NCBI RefSeq assembly: GCF_004795735.1
Contig: NZ_CP039247.1
Coordinates: 2,232,001 to 2,296,000 of the forward strand
DNA from: Corynebacterium endometrii
GTDB lineage: Bacteria; Actinomycetota; Actinomycetes; Mycobacteriales; Mycobacteriaceae
Direction of reading: 5' to 3'
Length of the DNA: 64,000 nucleotides
The translations under genes and the position numbers were made by a program. Below, one piece after another: positions 36,593-45,985 of this stretch. Within the stretch, counting starts at the first letter, position 1, and the number at the start of each line of letters is the position of its first letter. A model generated the notes under the pieces. That model worked only from the letters and a program-made list of their open reading frames with translations, ran no database searches and was not told where the DNA came from.

Positions 36593-36613
36593 GTTGTTCC
36601 CGCTTCGCTCAAC
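36593..36613. promoter_or_regulatory. HAIR element 2, distal HspR site of dnaK
   Basis: GTTGTTC-N7-GCTCAAC, weaker match but lying within a longer palindrome (AAGTTG...CAACTT). A further lone half site, ACTCAAC, is at 36561-36567. Spacing from site 1 is about 120 bases. Confidence 0.5.
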
Positions 36614-37224
36614 TTTTCACCCCACACTGTATAAAATGCCAGGTCAAAGCGCTAAAAAAATTATTTAAAAAGTTGCACCGAGCCGGCTTTTACCCTCTTT
36701 GCGCCCTCCGTAGACATCCGCGAGCGCCGGCGTCGATTCGCGGACGGCAAGTTTACGAAAACAGTTTTGCGGAGGGGCTTCTCCAACTGCCCACTTGCGG
36801 CTACAATCGGAGAGACCTTCACCACCTTGACGTTTCAATGTGCGGACAGACACAAACCCCGGCGGACATGCCACAGGCCAAGCCTTAGGTCGGGAATCTC
36901 GATGATGGTTGGATTCGGTTAGTAGGAAAGGGCGGTGAGCCCATGAATAGCGAGTTGGCGCGCAAGCGCAAGGAGGGCGACCGCCCGCCCGTCGGTCGGC
37001 ACGCCTGAGGCGCACTCACGCCTCCGCGCAAGCCGATCGAGGCCTACGCCCCGCTTGCGCAGTGTTACATCGCCATGCCCGCGCCCCTTCCCCTTTTAAT
37101 TCTTGTGATTCGTCGCGGCATGCACCGGCCCAATTTTGCACGCAGGGTTGTCATTTTCCATCCCCGGGAAATCCCCCGGATGCTTTAAACCCCTAATGCA
37201 CCGACCTTGAAAAGAGGTTTTGCT
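36614..37224. other. Gene-free gap between dnaK and putA
   Basis: About 600 bases without a supported gene. The dnaK side is AT-rich (TATAAAATGC, AAAAAAATTATTTAAAAAG) and must hold the dnaK promoter. The rest is unremarkable; a 116-codon minus-strand frame (36665-37015) has codon use and composition of noncoding sequence. The putA leader ends with the AAAAGAGG ribosome binding site. Confidence 0.5.
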
Positions 37225-40200
37225 ATGTCTTCCCAGGCTTCCAATCACCCATCCGCATCCACCCCCGTACCCGAATCCCCCGACGTTGAGGCCGTCATTG
37301 AGGCCGCCGTTGAGCGCGCCAAGAACTGGCTCGCCGCCTCCGAGGGCGAAAGCGATAAGGCCACGGAGCAGCTCGCGGATCTGCTGCGCGATAAAGACGG
37401 GGTGAAGTTCACCATGGACTTCGTGGACCGCGTGATGCGCCCAGAGGACAACAGGGTTGCCGCGGAGGCGCTCAACGCCATCAATCGGAAATTCGACCCG
37501 GCCTTCCTGGGCAAGATCAACGGCCTGATGATCGGCGCGGGCGCATTCTTTGGCCCCATCCTGCCCAACCTGGTGATGCCCATCGCCCGCCTGCGCATGC
37601 GTCAAATGGTGGGCCACTTAGTCCTCGACGCAGAGTCCGACGCCTTGAATGCCACGCTGGACAGGGCCGCCGAATCCGGCGAGCAGCTCAACCTGAACCT
37701 GCTGGGCGAGGCCGTCTTGGGCGAGGAGGAGGCCACCTCCCGCGCAAACCGCACCCTTTCGCTCATCAAGAATCCCCGCGTTACCTACGTGTCCGTGAAG
37801 GCCTCCTCCATGGTGGCGCAGCTCAACGAATGGGACATTGAGGGCTCGCTGATCCGCCTGAAGGAACGCCTGCGCCCGCTCTACGACGAGGCGGTATCCC
37901 GCACCCCGCACGTCTTCATCAACCTGGACATGGAGGAATACCACGATCTACACCTGACCATCCGCCTGTTCAAGGAGCTCCTCTCCGAGGAGAAGTACAA
38001 GAAACTCGAGGCCGGCATTGTGCTGCAGGCCTACCTGCCGGACACGTTCGACGCGCTGGTGGAGCTGGCCGAGTTCGCCAAGCAGCGCGTGGCCGGGGGC
38101 GGCGCCAAGGTGAAGATTCGCCTGGTCAAGGGCGCCAACCTTTCCATGGAGCACGTGCAGTCCGAACTCCACGGCTGGGCCGCGGCGCCGTACACCACCA
38201 AGGAGGAGGTGGATGCCAACTACTTCCGGCTGCTGGATTACATCCTGCGCCCCGAGTTTGCCGATTCCGTGCGCATCGGCGTGGCCTCCCATAACTTGTA
38301 CACCGCGGCCCTGGCCTATGAGCTGGGCGCAAGGCGCGGGGTGACGGACATGATGGACTCTGAGATGCTCCAGGGCATGTCTCCCGCTCAGCAGGCCGCC
38401 GTCCGCGAAGTATTTGGGGGACGCCAAATTTTGTATACCCCAGTGGTCCATGCCGAGGACTTCGATGTGGCCGTGTCCTACCTGGTGCGCCGCCTCGAGG
38501 AGAACTCAGCACCACAGAACTTCCTATACGCCCTCTTTGCCCCGGGCGAGGAGCCGCTCGCGGACCAGGAGCAGCGCTTCCGCACCGCCGTCCGCGAACG
38601 CTGGAGCACTTTCGCCGGCGCCCGGCGCACCCAAAACTGCATCGAGGAGCGGGGTGGCGGCCGCCAGGCACCGCGTCTGGGCCGCTTCACCAACGAGCCG
38701 GACACCGACCCGGCGCTCGAGGCTAACCGCGAGTGGGCGCTAGAGGTGCTGGCCACCGATCCGGGCGAACACGGCATCGAGGAAATCACCGAGATTGATG
38801 CGGTCAACGCCTCCATCGCCTCCGCCTTAGCTCAGGCCGATGAGTGGGCGGCGCGTTCCGGCGAGGAGCGGGCGGCCGTCCTTGAGACCATCGGGGACAA
38901 GCTCGCCGACGCGCGCGGCCGCCTCATCCAGGTCATGGCCTATGAGGCCAACAAGACCATCACGCAGTCCGACCCGGAAGTCTCCGAGGCCATCGACTTT
39001 GCCGCCTACTACGCGCAATCCGCCCGCGCGCTCGACGAGGCCCGCAGCATCTTCACCCCCAACCGCTTAACCGTCGTGACCCCGCCGTGGAACTTCCCGG
39101 TGGCCATCCCCGCGGGCGGCGTGCTGGCCGCACTGGCTGCCGGTTCCTCCATCATCATCAAGCCCGCACCGCAGGTGGTCCACTGCGCCAAGGCGCTGAT
39201 GGAGGCCGTGCATGCCGCGTTCGACGAGCATGGCGTCTCCCGCGACCTGGCCCAGCTGGTACTCACCGATGAGGGTGACGCCGGCAAGGCACTTATTTCT
39301 TCCCCGGAGGTTGATTCCGTAATCCTTACCGGCGCCTCGGAGACCGGTCAGCTCTTCCGCTCCTGGCGCCCAGATATGAGCCTGATGGCGGAGACCTCCG
39401 GCAAGAATGCGCTGATCATCACCCCGGCGGCGGATCCCGATCTGGCTATCGCGGATTTGTATAACTCCGCGTTTGGCCACTCCGGCCAGAAGTGCTCCGC
39501 TTCGTCATTGGTCATCCTGGTGGGCGCCGCCGGCTCGTCCGAGCGCCTGCGCAACCAGCTCCTAGACGCCGTGCGGACCCTGAAACCCGGGCCGGGCTAT
39601 GACATCACCACCACCATGAACGGCCTGGCGGAGCCGCCGAGCGAGAAGCTGCTGCGCGGCCTCACCCAGCTCGAGCCGGGTGAGGAGTGGCTCATCAAGC
39701 CGGAAAAGCTCAACGAGGAGGGCACCCTGTGGTCCCCAGGCATCCGCGATAACGTCAAGCCGGGTTCCTGGTTCCACCTCAACGAGTGCTTCGGCCCGGT
39801 CCTGGGCATCATGCACGCCGAGACCTTGGAGGAGGCCATCGAGTGGCAAAACTCCACCGGCTACGGCCTGACCGGCGGCATCCACTCCCTCGACGATGAG
39901 GAAATCGCTTACTGGATTGACAACGTTGAGGTGGGCAACGCCTACGTCAACCGCGGCATTACCGGCGCGATTGTCCAGCGGCAGTCCTTCGGCGGCTGGA
40001 AGAAATCGGTGATTGGTTCCGGCGCCAAGGCCGGCGGCCCCAACTACGTGGCGCAATTTGGCGCGTGGACTGACCGCCCCCTGCGCCCGGTGGACGTGGA
40101 CATCAGCGCCGCGGCCAAGTCCGTGCTGGACGCGGCGGAGAACCACATCTCCCACGAGGACCTGGTATGGCTGTGGCGCGCGGCCGAGTTAGACCAGAAG

Positions 40201-40677
40201 GCGTGGCAGGATGAGTTTGGCCGCACCCATGACCGCTCCGGCCTGAGGTGCGAGGCCAACATCTTCCGCTACCGCACGCTGCTGCAGCCCCTGTTTATCC
40301 GCATCACCCAGGGCTACAGCCTCCGCGAGGTATTCCGCCTCCTGTTGGCGCAGGCCATCACCGGCACCGCGGTGACCCTGAGCGCGCCCGCAGACATCGC
40401 GGCGCGGCTTAACGAGGCGGGCATCCCGGCCCTGTCCCAGGACGCGTCTGCGGCGGCGGCGGACATCGCCCGCAATCAATCCTCGCGCGTCCGCGCGGTT
40501 GGGGAGGTTGAGCCGGAGCTCTACCCGGCCGCGGTGGAGTCCAACTCCGTTATTCTTGACGGTCCCGTCCTCGCCGACGGCCGCCGCGAGCTGCTCCCCT
40601 TCCTCCTGGAGCAGGCGGTGTCCGTTACCATGCACCGTTTCGGCATCATCCGCGAGGTCGGCGGAATCCAGCGCTAA
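37225..40677 (+). CDS. putA: Bifunctional proline dehydrogenase / P5C dehydrogenase PutA
   Basis: 1,150 residues. Two enzymes in one chain: an FAD proline dehydrogenase barrel (residues about 120-450, with RLVKGANLSMEHVQSE and ASHNLYTAALAYE) and an NAD P5C dehydrogenase (about 500-1000, with VVTPPWNFPVAIPAGGVLAA, the catalytic Cys in HSGQKCSASSLVIL and the Glu in MAETSGKNALI). They convert proline to glutamate by channelled P5C. The N-terminal ribbon-helix-helix DNA-binding domain of E. coli PutA is missing, so this one should not be a repressor. Start at ATG 37225 after AAAAGAGG; a TTG 18 bases earlier is less likely. Confidence 0.95.
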   Translation: MSSQASNHPSASTPVPESPDVEAVIEAAVERAKNWLAASEGESDKATEQLADLLRDKDGVKFTMDFVDRVMRPEDNRVAAEALNAINRKFDPAFLGKINGLMIGAGAFFGPILPNLVMPIARLRMRQMVGHLVLDAESDALNATLDRAAESGEQLNLNLLGEAVLGEEEATSRANRTLSLIKNPRVTYVSVKASSMVAQLNEWDIEGSLIRLKERLRPLYDEAVSRTPHVFINLDMEEYHDLHLTIRLFKELLSEEKYKKLEAGIVLQAYLPDTFDALVELAEFAKQRVAGGGAKVKIRLVKGANLSMEHVQSELHGWAAAPYTTKEEVDANYFRLLDYILRPEFADSVRIGVASHNLYTAALAYELGARRGVTDMMDSEMLQGMSPAQQAAVREVFGGRQILYTPVVHAEDFDVAVSYLVRRLEENSAPQNFLYALFAPGEEPLADQEQRFRTAVRERWSTFAGARRTQNCIEERGGGRQAPRLGRFTNEPDTDPALEANREWALEVLATDPGEHGIEEITEIDAVNASIASALAQADEWAARSGEERAAVLETIGDKLADARGRLIQVMAYEANKTITQSDPEVSEAIDFAAYYAQSARALDEARSIFTPNRLTVVTPPWNFPVAIPAGGVLAALAAGSSIIIKPAPQVVHCAKALMEAVHAAFDEHGVSRDLAQLVLTDEGDAGKALISSPEVDSVILTGASETGQLFRSWRPDMSLMAETSGKNALIITPAADPDLAIADLYNSAFGHSGQKCSASSLVILVGAAGSSERLRNQLLDAVRTLKPGPGYDITTTMNGLAEPPSEKLLRGLTQLEPGEEWLIKPEKLNEEGTLWSPGIRDNVKPGSWFHLNECFGPVLGIMHAETLEEAIEWQNSTGYGLTGGIHSLDDEEIAYWIDNVEVGNAYVNRGITGAIVQRQSFGGWKKSVIGSGAKAGGPNYVAQFGAWTDRPLRPVDVDISAAAKSVLDAAENHISHEDLVWLWRAAELDQKAWQDEFGRTHDRSGLRCEANIFRYRTLLQPLFIRITQGYSLREVFRLLLAQAITGTAVTLSAPADIAARLNEAGIPALSQDASAAAADIARNQSSRVRAVGEVEPELYPAAVESNSVILDGPVLADGRRELLPFLLEQAVSVTMHRFGIIREVGGIQR

Positions 40678-40712
40678 TCCTGCCCGCCCCAAAGATAACC
40701 AGCGGCTCATAG

Positions 40713-40757
40713 GTTCACATATTTCCCAATCCATGGCAGTATTGGGAAATTGTGAAC
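40713..40757. repeat. Inverted repeat covering the start codon of the AI-2E family gene
   Basis: GTTCACATATTTCCCAAT (40713-40730) is complementary to ATTGGGAAATTGTGAAC (40741-40757) except for one bulged base, with a 10-base loop. The GTG start of the next gene is at 40752-40754, inside the right arm. No T-run follows, so it is not an ordinary terminator of putA. Confidence 0.75.
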
Positions 40758-42182
40758 ACTGAAAAAGATGAAGACTTAAACGCGGCGGGCCTCCCGTCCG
40801 CGTCAGAGGACTCCCTCAAGGACAAGCTCGACCGGAAAAAGGACGAGACTGCCGAGGAAAAGAGGGAACGCAAGGATGAGGAGCGCGGCGCTCCGCTAGA
40901 CCCGCGCAAGGATTCGCCGTTGGCGAGTGCCGATGAGCGCGGCGTCGGACGCAATGCTGCGGCAGACCTGGAGCATGAGGACAAGGGCCATGTGATCAAG
41001 CATGACTTCAAGGCCGTGACCTCCGTGTCGTGGCGTTTCATCCTCATCGCGGCCGCGCTAGCGATCGCCTTTTTCCTGCTGCGCTTCGTGTGGGTCGGCC
41101 TCCTGCCGGTGCTCCTGGCGTTGCTGCTGACCACGGTCCTTTTCCCCGTCGCGGCTAAGCTGCGCACCTGGAAGTTCCCGCCGGCGCTCGCCTCCGCGAC
41201 GGTGCTGGTGGGCTCCTTCGCGATTATCATCGGCATATTCTCCGCCATCGCGCCCACCGTCCGTGACCAGTCCAAGCAGCTGGCCTCCCAGGCCCAGAGC
41301 GGCATCAACGAGGTGGTAAAGCTCATCCAGGATTCCGGGCTCAACGTGGACGCCGAGCGCGTTCAGACCGTCATTAACGATGTGACGGAGTGGGTCAAGG
41401 GCCAGGCTTCCAACATCGCTACGGGCGTGATGAGCGGTCTCAACATCGCCTCCTCCATAGCGCTGGCCCTGGCGATTACCCTCGTGGTCACCTTCTTCAT
41501 GCTCAAGGACGGCGATACGTTCTTGCCATGGATGCGCAAGTACACGGGCCCGTCCGTGGGTTGGCATGCAACCGAGCTCTTTAGCCGCATCTGGAAGACC
41601 CTGGCCGGCTTCATCCAGGCCCAGGCTATTGTCTCCTTCGTCGATGCCGTGCTCATTGGCGCGGGCCTGCTCATCCTGGGCGTGCCGCTGGCCTTCGTGC
41701 TGGCTATCATCACGTTCTTCGCCGGCTTCATCCCGATTGTTGGCGCGATTTCCGCGGGCGTCCTGTCCGTTATCATCGCGCTGGTCTCCAACGGCCTGAC
41801 CAACGCGCTGCTGGTGCTGGCGCTCATCCTCATTGTCCAGCAGATCGAGGGCAACGTGCTCTCCCCATTGCTGCAGTCCAAGGCGATGGGCCTTCACGCG
41901 GCGATTGTGCTGCTGTCCGTGACCGTGGGCTCCACCCTGGCCGGCATTGTGGGCGCGTTCCTCGCCGTGCCGGTGGCCGCGACCATCGCCGTGGTCCTGC
42001 GCTACCACGCAGAGACCGTATCCGTCCGCTCCGGCGAGATCCGGCCGGACGAGTTAGAGCTGGCCACGTCAGGTTCAGACGATCCGGATTCCCCGCGCAC
42101 CCAGGTCAAGCTGGTGTTTGAGGATCTCTACCGCAGCCATCAGCGTAGCGACTCCCGCCGCGCGACCCACGGCGCTTTCTAA
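40752..42182 (+). CDS. AI-2E/UPF0118 family membrane transporter
   Basis: 476 residues. A charged, Lys/Glu/Asp-rich N-terminal 95 residues (cytoplasmic, disordered) precede about eight membrane helices with the family pattern GVPLAFVLAIITFFAGFIPIVGA and ITLVVTFFMLKDGD. Members export small molecules or act as antiporters; the AI-2 link holds for E. coli TqsA only. The GTG start lies within a hairpin and no ribosome binding site is visible, so translation may be leaderless or structure-controlled. Confidence 0.85.
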   Translation: MNTEKDEDLNAAGLPSASEDSLKDKLDRKKDETAEEKRERKDEERGAPLDPRKDSPLASADERGVGRNAAADLEHEDKGHVIKHDFKAVTSVSWRFILIAAALAIAFFLLRFVWVGLLPVLLALLLTTVLFPVAAKLRTWKFPPALASATVLVGSFAIIIGIFSAIAPTVRDQSKQLASQAQSGINEVVKLIQDSGLNVDAERVQTVINDVTEWVKGQASNIATGVMSGLNIASSIALALAITLVVTFFMLKDGDTFLPWMRKYTGPSVGWHATELFSRIWKTLAGFIQAQAIVSFVDAVLIGAGLLILGVPLAFVLAIITFFAGFIPIVGAISAGVLSVIIALVSNGLTNALLVLALILIVQQIEGNVLSPLLQSKAMGLHAAIVLLSVTVGSTLAGIVGAFLAVPVAATIAVVLRYHAETVSVRSGEIRPDELELATSGSDDPDSPRTQVKLVFEDLYRSHQRSDSRRATHGAF

Positions 42183-42233
42183 GGTTCTCAGCCCCGTGCG
42201 CGCGGCGCATTAAAGCCGCGTATGACGCCTCCC

Positions 42234-42284
42234 AGGCCCCCTGCCCCGCGATGTGCGCGGCCGCAGGGGGCCTGCCGCTGTTTT
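42234..42284. terminator. Terminator between AI-2E gene and nucleosidase gene
   Basis: AGGCCCCCTGC (42234-42244) pairs perfectly with GCAGGGGGCCT (42263-42273), followed after a few bases by TTTT (42281-42284). It serves the plus-strand gene and may act for the converging nucleosidase gene. Confidence 0.8.
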
Positions 42285-42327
42285 CATGCCCGGCTGATAA
42301 GACACCAAGGCGTAACCGGGCCGGGGG

Positions 42328-42894
42328 CTAGATAAAGCCCAGTTCCTCTACGGCCGCCGCCAATTCGCGCGCCCCGCGGTCCACCACGCCGGCCCATTGG
42401 CCGACGGACGTCTCATTGGCCGGATCGGAGACCTGCTTGAGCAAGGTCACCGGCACGCCGAAGCGTTGGCATGCGGCCGCCACCGCGTAGCCCTCCATGT
42501 CACACAGGCCGCTGGCCTGCGCCAAGCGCTCACGGGTTGCCGAATCGGAGACAAACATATCCCCGGTGGCAAGGCCCTGGACCGGGAACCGGCCAGAGGT
42601 TTCTAACTCTAAGAACTCGGGAAGCAAGTAGCGGCGAATGTCGGAGAGCACCTCGAGATGAAAATCGTGCTTGGTGACGCGGTCGATTTCAAAGACGCCG
42701 TCCAGGCCGTCGCGCAGAGCGCCGCAGGTGCCGATATTGACCACTCGTTCCGGCAGCCGCTCCGCCCGCGCAAGCGCCTCGGTGACGGCCAGGGCGGCCG
42801 GCAGCGTGCCGATTCCGGTGATTAGGACATTGGCCTCATCGGGCAGGTGTGCGGCCTCGCCGTCAACGGCGGCAACAAAAAGTATTGAGCTCAT
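42328..42894 (-). CDS. Nucleoside phosphorylase/nucleosidase superfamily protein (MTA/SAH-nucleosidase-like)
   Basis: 188 residues, shorter than the 230 of typical MTA/SAH nucleosidases. ITGIGTLPAALAVTEAL and VVNIGTCGAL match the family's phosphate-binding and strand motifs; CDMEGYAVAAACQRFGVPV is the substrate-binding Met-Glu motif, and KQVSDPAN carries the catalytic Asp. Hydrolyses a nucleoside glycosidic bond; in corynebacteria, menaquinone (futalosine) use is absent so recovery of methylthioadenosine or SAH is most likely. Stands at the end of the sulfur cluster, 11 bases after the TauE/SafE gene. Confidence 0.75.
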   Translation of the reverse strand: MSSILFVAAVDGEAAHLPDEANVLITGIGTLPAALAVTEALARAERLPERVVNIGTCGALRDGLDGVFEIDRVTKHDFHLEVLSDIRRYLLPEFLELETSGRFPVQGLATGDMFVSDSATRERLAQASGLCDMEGYAVAAACQRFGVPVTLLKQVSDPANETSVGQWAGVVDRGARELAAAVEELGFI

Positions 42895-42905
42895 GGGCCC
42901 CTACT

Positions 42906-43790
42906 TTAGCCCGCGGCCAGCCGCATCTTGTTGCGGGAGTAGGCCTTAAACCCGTGGACGCCAAGATTGATACCGATGAGCAGCACGGCGCCGCGAACAA
43001 GCCACAGCACCTCTTCGGGGGCGTCTAGGGCGCCCAGGACCGTAGGCACGTTGAGCAGCACCAACAAGGTGCCCACAAAGCTGCCCAAGATGACCGGGTT
43101 GAGCCGGGTCACTGACCACGCCGCGATGGGCGCGGCGATCACCCCGCCGATGAGCAGCGCCGCGACGGTCAGGAGGTTAGACACCAGGTCTTCCCACATG
43201 CCGAAGGCAAACCCGAAGGTAGCCGCGGCGGCGATGGAAAACTCCGCGGTGCACACGGTACCCACCACCCGCCGGGGTTCGATGCGCCCGGCGGAAAGCA
43301 GCGTAGAGGTGGTAATTGGGCCCCACCCACCGCCGCCGGTGGAGTCCACAAAGCCGCCGATGAATCCCAACGCCCCCAGGAAACCGGTCCCGTGGTTGCG
43401 CTGGGAGTAGGTGCGCTGCACCCGCCCGCGGGAGAACCGCCACATGAGGTTGATGCCAATGCATAGGAGGATCGCGGCGGTAATAGGCCGGGCGGCATCC
43501 ATATGCAGGTTCGCCAGCAGCGTGGCGCCGAGGAATGCCGCCACGGAACCCGGAACCGCCAGCGCCAGCGCCACCTTCCAATCCACGTTGCCAAAGCGCC
43601 AGTGGGTGGCGCCGGAGGCCAAGGTGGTTCCCAGCTGCGCGGCATGGACCGCCGCGGAGGCCTGGGCGGGCCCCAGTCCGGCCAGCGTGATGAGCAAGGT
43701 GGTGGACGTAGCGCCAAACCCCATGCCCAATCCGCCGTCCACTAGCTGGGCGGCGAACCCGGCCAGGGCGATCAGCAACAGTATGAGCAT
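42906..43790 (-). CDS. TauE/SafE-family sulfur-compound exporter (CysZ-like)
   Basis: 294 residues with eight membrane helices and the family's two repeats (LVDGGLGMGFGATSTTLL and GGFVDSTGGGGWGPITTSTLL). The location at the end of cysH-D-N and C. glutamicum precedent, where cysZ in the same place is the sulfate uptake permease, suggest sulfate transport. Starts 27 bases after the cysN stop. Confidence 0.85.
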   Translation of the reverse strand: MLILLLIALAGFAAQLVDGGLGMGFGATSTTLLITLAGLGPAQASAAVHAAQLGTTLASGATHWRFGNVDWKVALALAVPGSVAAFLGATLLANLHMDAARPITAAILLCIGINLMWRFSRGRVQRTYSQRNHGTGFLGALGFIGGFVDSTGGGGWGPITTSTLLSAGRIEPRRVVGTVCTAEFSIAAAATFGFAFGMWEDLVSNLLTVAALLIGGVIAAPIAAWSVTRLNPVILGSFVGTLLVLLNVPTVLGALDAPEEVLWLVRGAVLLIGINLGVHGFKAYSRNKMRLAAG

Positions 43791-43817
43791 GGGGTATAAA
43801 CCTCTTCGGCTTAGCCG

Positions 43818-45089
43818 TTAACGCAGGCGGTGGCCCACAAAACCGGCGGCCAGGGTGTTGCCCGTGGCCTGGTCGATGAGCAGGAAGTTGCCCACGGCGC
43901 CGCGCGCGGCGTAGTCCTCGACCGGCAGCTCCTGAGCCGCCTGGATGGTCACATGGGCAATCTCGTTGAGCTCCACCTGCTCCGGGGAATCCTGGTCAGC
44001 CACGCCATCGAGATCCAGGATGCGCTCGAGCTGGCCCACGCGGGCCTTGACCTGGGAGGAACCGTAGCGCAGCTGCACCATCGCCCCCGGGCGCAGGGCC
44101 TTGTCAGTCAGCGCCACGATGGTTGCGTCGAATTCGCGCACCGCCTCCGGGCGGGCGCCGCCGGCAATCATATCACCGCGGGTCAGATCGATCTCATCCG
44201 CCAGGCGAAGGACCACGGACTCGCCCGCGGTGGCGCTTTGGGCCTCGCCGTCGGTGGTGTCAATGTGGGTGACGGTGCTGGTGCGCCCCTCGGCGAGGTA
44301 CACGGTGTCCCCCACGGAGACGCCGCCCGCTTGGACGCGGCCCGCGTAACCGCGGTAATCGCTGGAGTGCTCGCGGATGACGTACTGCACCGGGAAGCGG
44401 AAGTCTAGATCCGCGGCGCGGCCGCCGGCGACCGGGATGCTTTCCAGGATCTCCAGCACGGTTGGGCCCTCATACCAGCCCATGTTCGTGGACTTTTCCA
44501 CTACGTTGTCACCCTTGAGCGCGGAAATGGGCACCACGAAGGTATCGGTAATGCCCAGGCGGGTGGCCACCTCGTGGAAGTCAGACTCGATGCCGCGGAA
44601 GGTCTCCTCATCGTAGTCCACCAGATCAATCTTGTTCACGCCGAGGATGACGTGGCGCACGCCCAGCAGGGCGGCAACGTTCAAGTGCCGGCGGGTCTGC
44701 TCAACCACGCCGTGGCGGGCGTCGATCAGCAGCACCACGACCTGGGAGGTGGACATGCCGGTCACCGTGTTGCGGGTGTACTGCACGTGGCCCGGGCAGT
44801 CCGCGAGGATGAACGTGCGCTTGTCGGTGGCGAAGTAGCGGTATGCCACGTCGATGGTGATGCCCTGCTCGCGCTCCGCGCGCAGGCCGTCCACCAGCAG
44901 GGAAAGGTCGAGGCCGTCAAAGCCACGGTCCTTGGAGGAACGCTCCATGGACTCCATCTGGTCCGCCAGCACGGACTTGGTATCATGCAACAGGCGGCCC
45001 ACGAAGGTGGACTTGCCGTCATCGACGGAACCGGCGGTGCACAGGCGCAGGGTTTCGCGGGTCTTGAGCTGTTCTACAGGCTGATTCAT
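43818..45089 (-). CDS. cysN: Sulfate adenylyltransferase subunit 1 CysN (GTPase)
   Basis: 423 residues from the ATG at 45089. G1 loop GSVDDGKSTFVGRL, G3 DCPGHVQYTRN, G4 NKIDLV, then two beta-barrel domains as in EF-Tu. Drives APS formation by CysD with GTP hydrolysis. No APS-kinase (CysC) domain is fused. Overlaps the cysD stop as ATGA. Confidence 0.95.
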   Translation of the reverse strand: MNQPVEQLKTRETLRLCTAGSVDDGKSTFVGRLLHDTKSVLADQMESMERSSKDRGFDGLDLSLLVDGLRAEREQGITIDVAYRYFATDKRTFILADCPGHVQYTRNTVTGMSTSQVVVLLIDARHGVVEQTRRHLNVAALLGVRHVILGVNKIDLVDYDEETFRGIESDFHEVATRLGITDTFVVPISALKGDNVVEKSTNMGWYEGPTVLEILESIPVAGGRAADLDFRFPVQYVIREHSSDYRGYAGRVQAGGVSVGDTVYLAEGRTSTVTHIDTTDGEAQSATAGESVVLRLADEIDLTRGDMIAGGARPEAVREFDATIVALTDKALRPGAMVQLRYGSSQVKARVGQLERILDLDGVADQDSPEQVELNEIAHVTIQAAQELPVEDYAARGAVGNFLLIDQATGNTLAAGFVGHRLR

Positions 45090-45985
45090 CAGAAGTAGCC
45101 CTCCTTCTTGCGGTCCTCCATGGCGGACTCTGACAGTTTGTCGTCCGCGCGGGTAGCGCCGCGCTCGGACAGGGTGGAAATGGAGATTTCGGCCAGCACC
45201 TCGTCTGGCGTGGTGGCGGTGGACTCCACGGCGCCGGTGCAGGACATGTCGCCGACGGTGCGGTAGCGCACGGTCTTGGTCTCCAGCGTCTCCCCCTCGG
45301 CCGGGCCTCCCCACTCACCGGGGGCGAGCCACATGCCGTTGCGCTTGAACAGCTCGCGCTGATGCGAGTAGTAGATGGAGGGCAGCTTAAGCTCGCGTGC
45401 CCCGATGTATTCCCAAATGTCAGACTCGGTCCAGTTGGAAATCGGGAAGACGCGGACGTTCTCACCGGCCATCTTGTTGCCGTTATAGAGGTTCCACAGC
45501 TCCGGGCGCTGGCGGCGTGGGTCCCAGCCGCCGAAGGAGTCGCGGATGGAGAAGATGCGCTCCTTCGCGCGGGCGCGCTCCTCATCGCGGCGGGCTCCGC
45601 CAAGCACGGCGTCATACTGCCGCTCGGCGATGGTCTCCACTAGCGGGACGGACTGCAACGGGTTGCGGGTGCCGTCCGGCCGCTCCACCAGGTCGCCGCG
45701 GTCGATCCAATCCTGCACGTGCGCCACGTGGAGGCGCGCTCCCGTTTCGGCAACCAGGTTGTCGCGGAACTCGATGACCTCTGGGAAATTGTGCCCGGTG
45801 TCCACGTGGATGAGTTCGAAGGGCACGGTGGCCGGGGCAAACGCCCGGCGGGCCAGTTCGAATACGACCACGGAGTCCTTGCCTCCGGAAAAGAGCAGGC
45901 CAACCTTGTCGAACTGGCCTGCCACCTCGCGCAGGATGTGGATCGATTCGTTTTCTAAGTCTTTAAGGTGTGGTGAAAGAGTCAT
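45089..45985 (-). CDS. cysD: Sulfate adenylyltransferase subunit 2 CysD
   Basis: 298 residues from the ATG at 45985. PP-loop motif LLFSGGKDSVVVFELA (about 30), DTGHNFPEV, GARRDEERARAKERIFS. Makes APS from ATP and sulfate. Start overlaps the cysH stop by one base (TAATG). Overlaps cysN at the other end. Confidence 0.95.
   Translation of the reverse strand: MTLSPHLKDLENESIHILREVAGQFDKVGLLFSGGKDSVVVFELARRAFAPATVPFELIHVDTGHNFPEVIEFRDNLVAETGARLHVAHVQDWIDRGDLVERPDGTRNPLQSVPLVETIAERQYDAVLGGARRDEERARAKERIFSIRDSFGGWDPRRQRPELWNLYNGNKMAGENVRVFPISNWTESDIWEYIGARELKLPSIYYSHQRELFKRNGMWLAPGEWGGPAEGETLETKTVRYRTVGDMSCTGAVESTATTPDEVLAEISISTLSERGATRADDKLSESAMEDRKKEGYF

Noticed and set aside
36665..37015. 116-codon minus-strand frame between dnaK and putA
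   Set aside because: Arg/Cys/Pro-rich composition, no ribosome binding site and no recognisable similarity.
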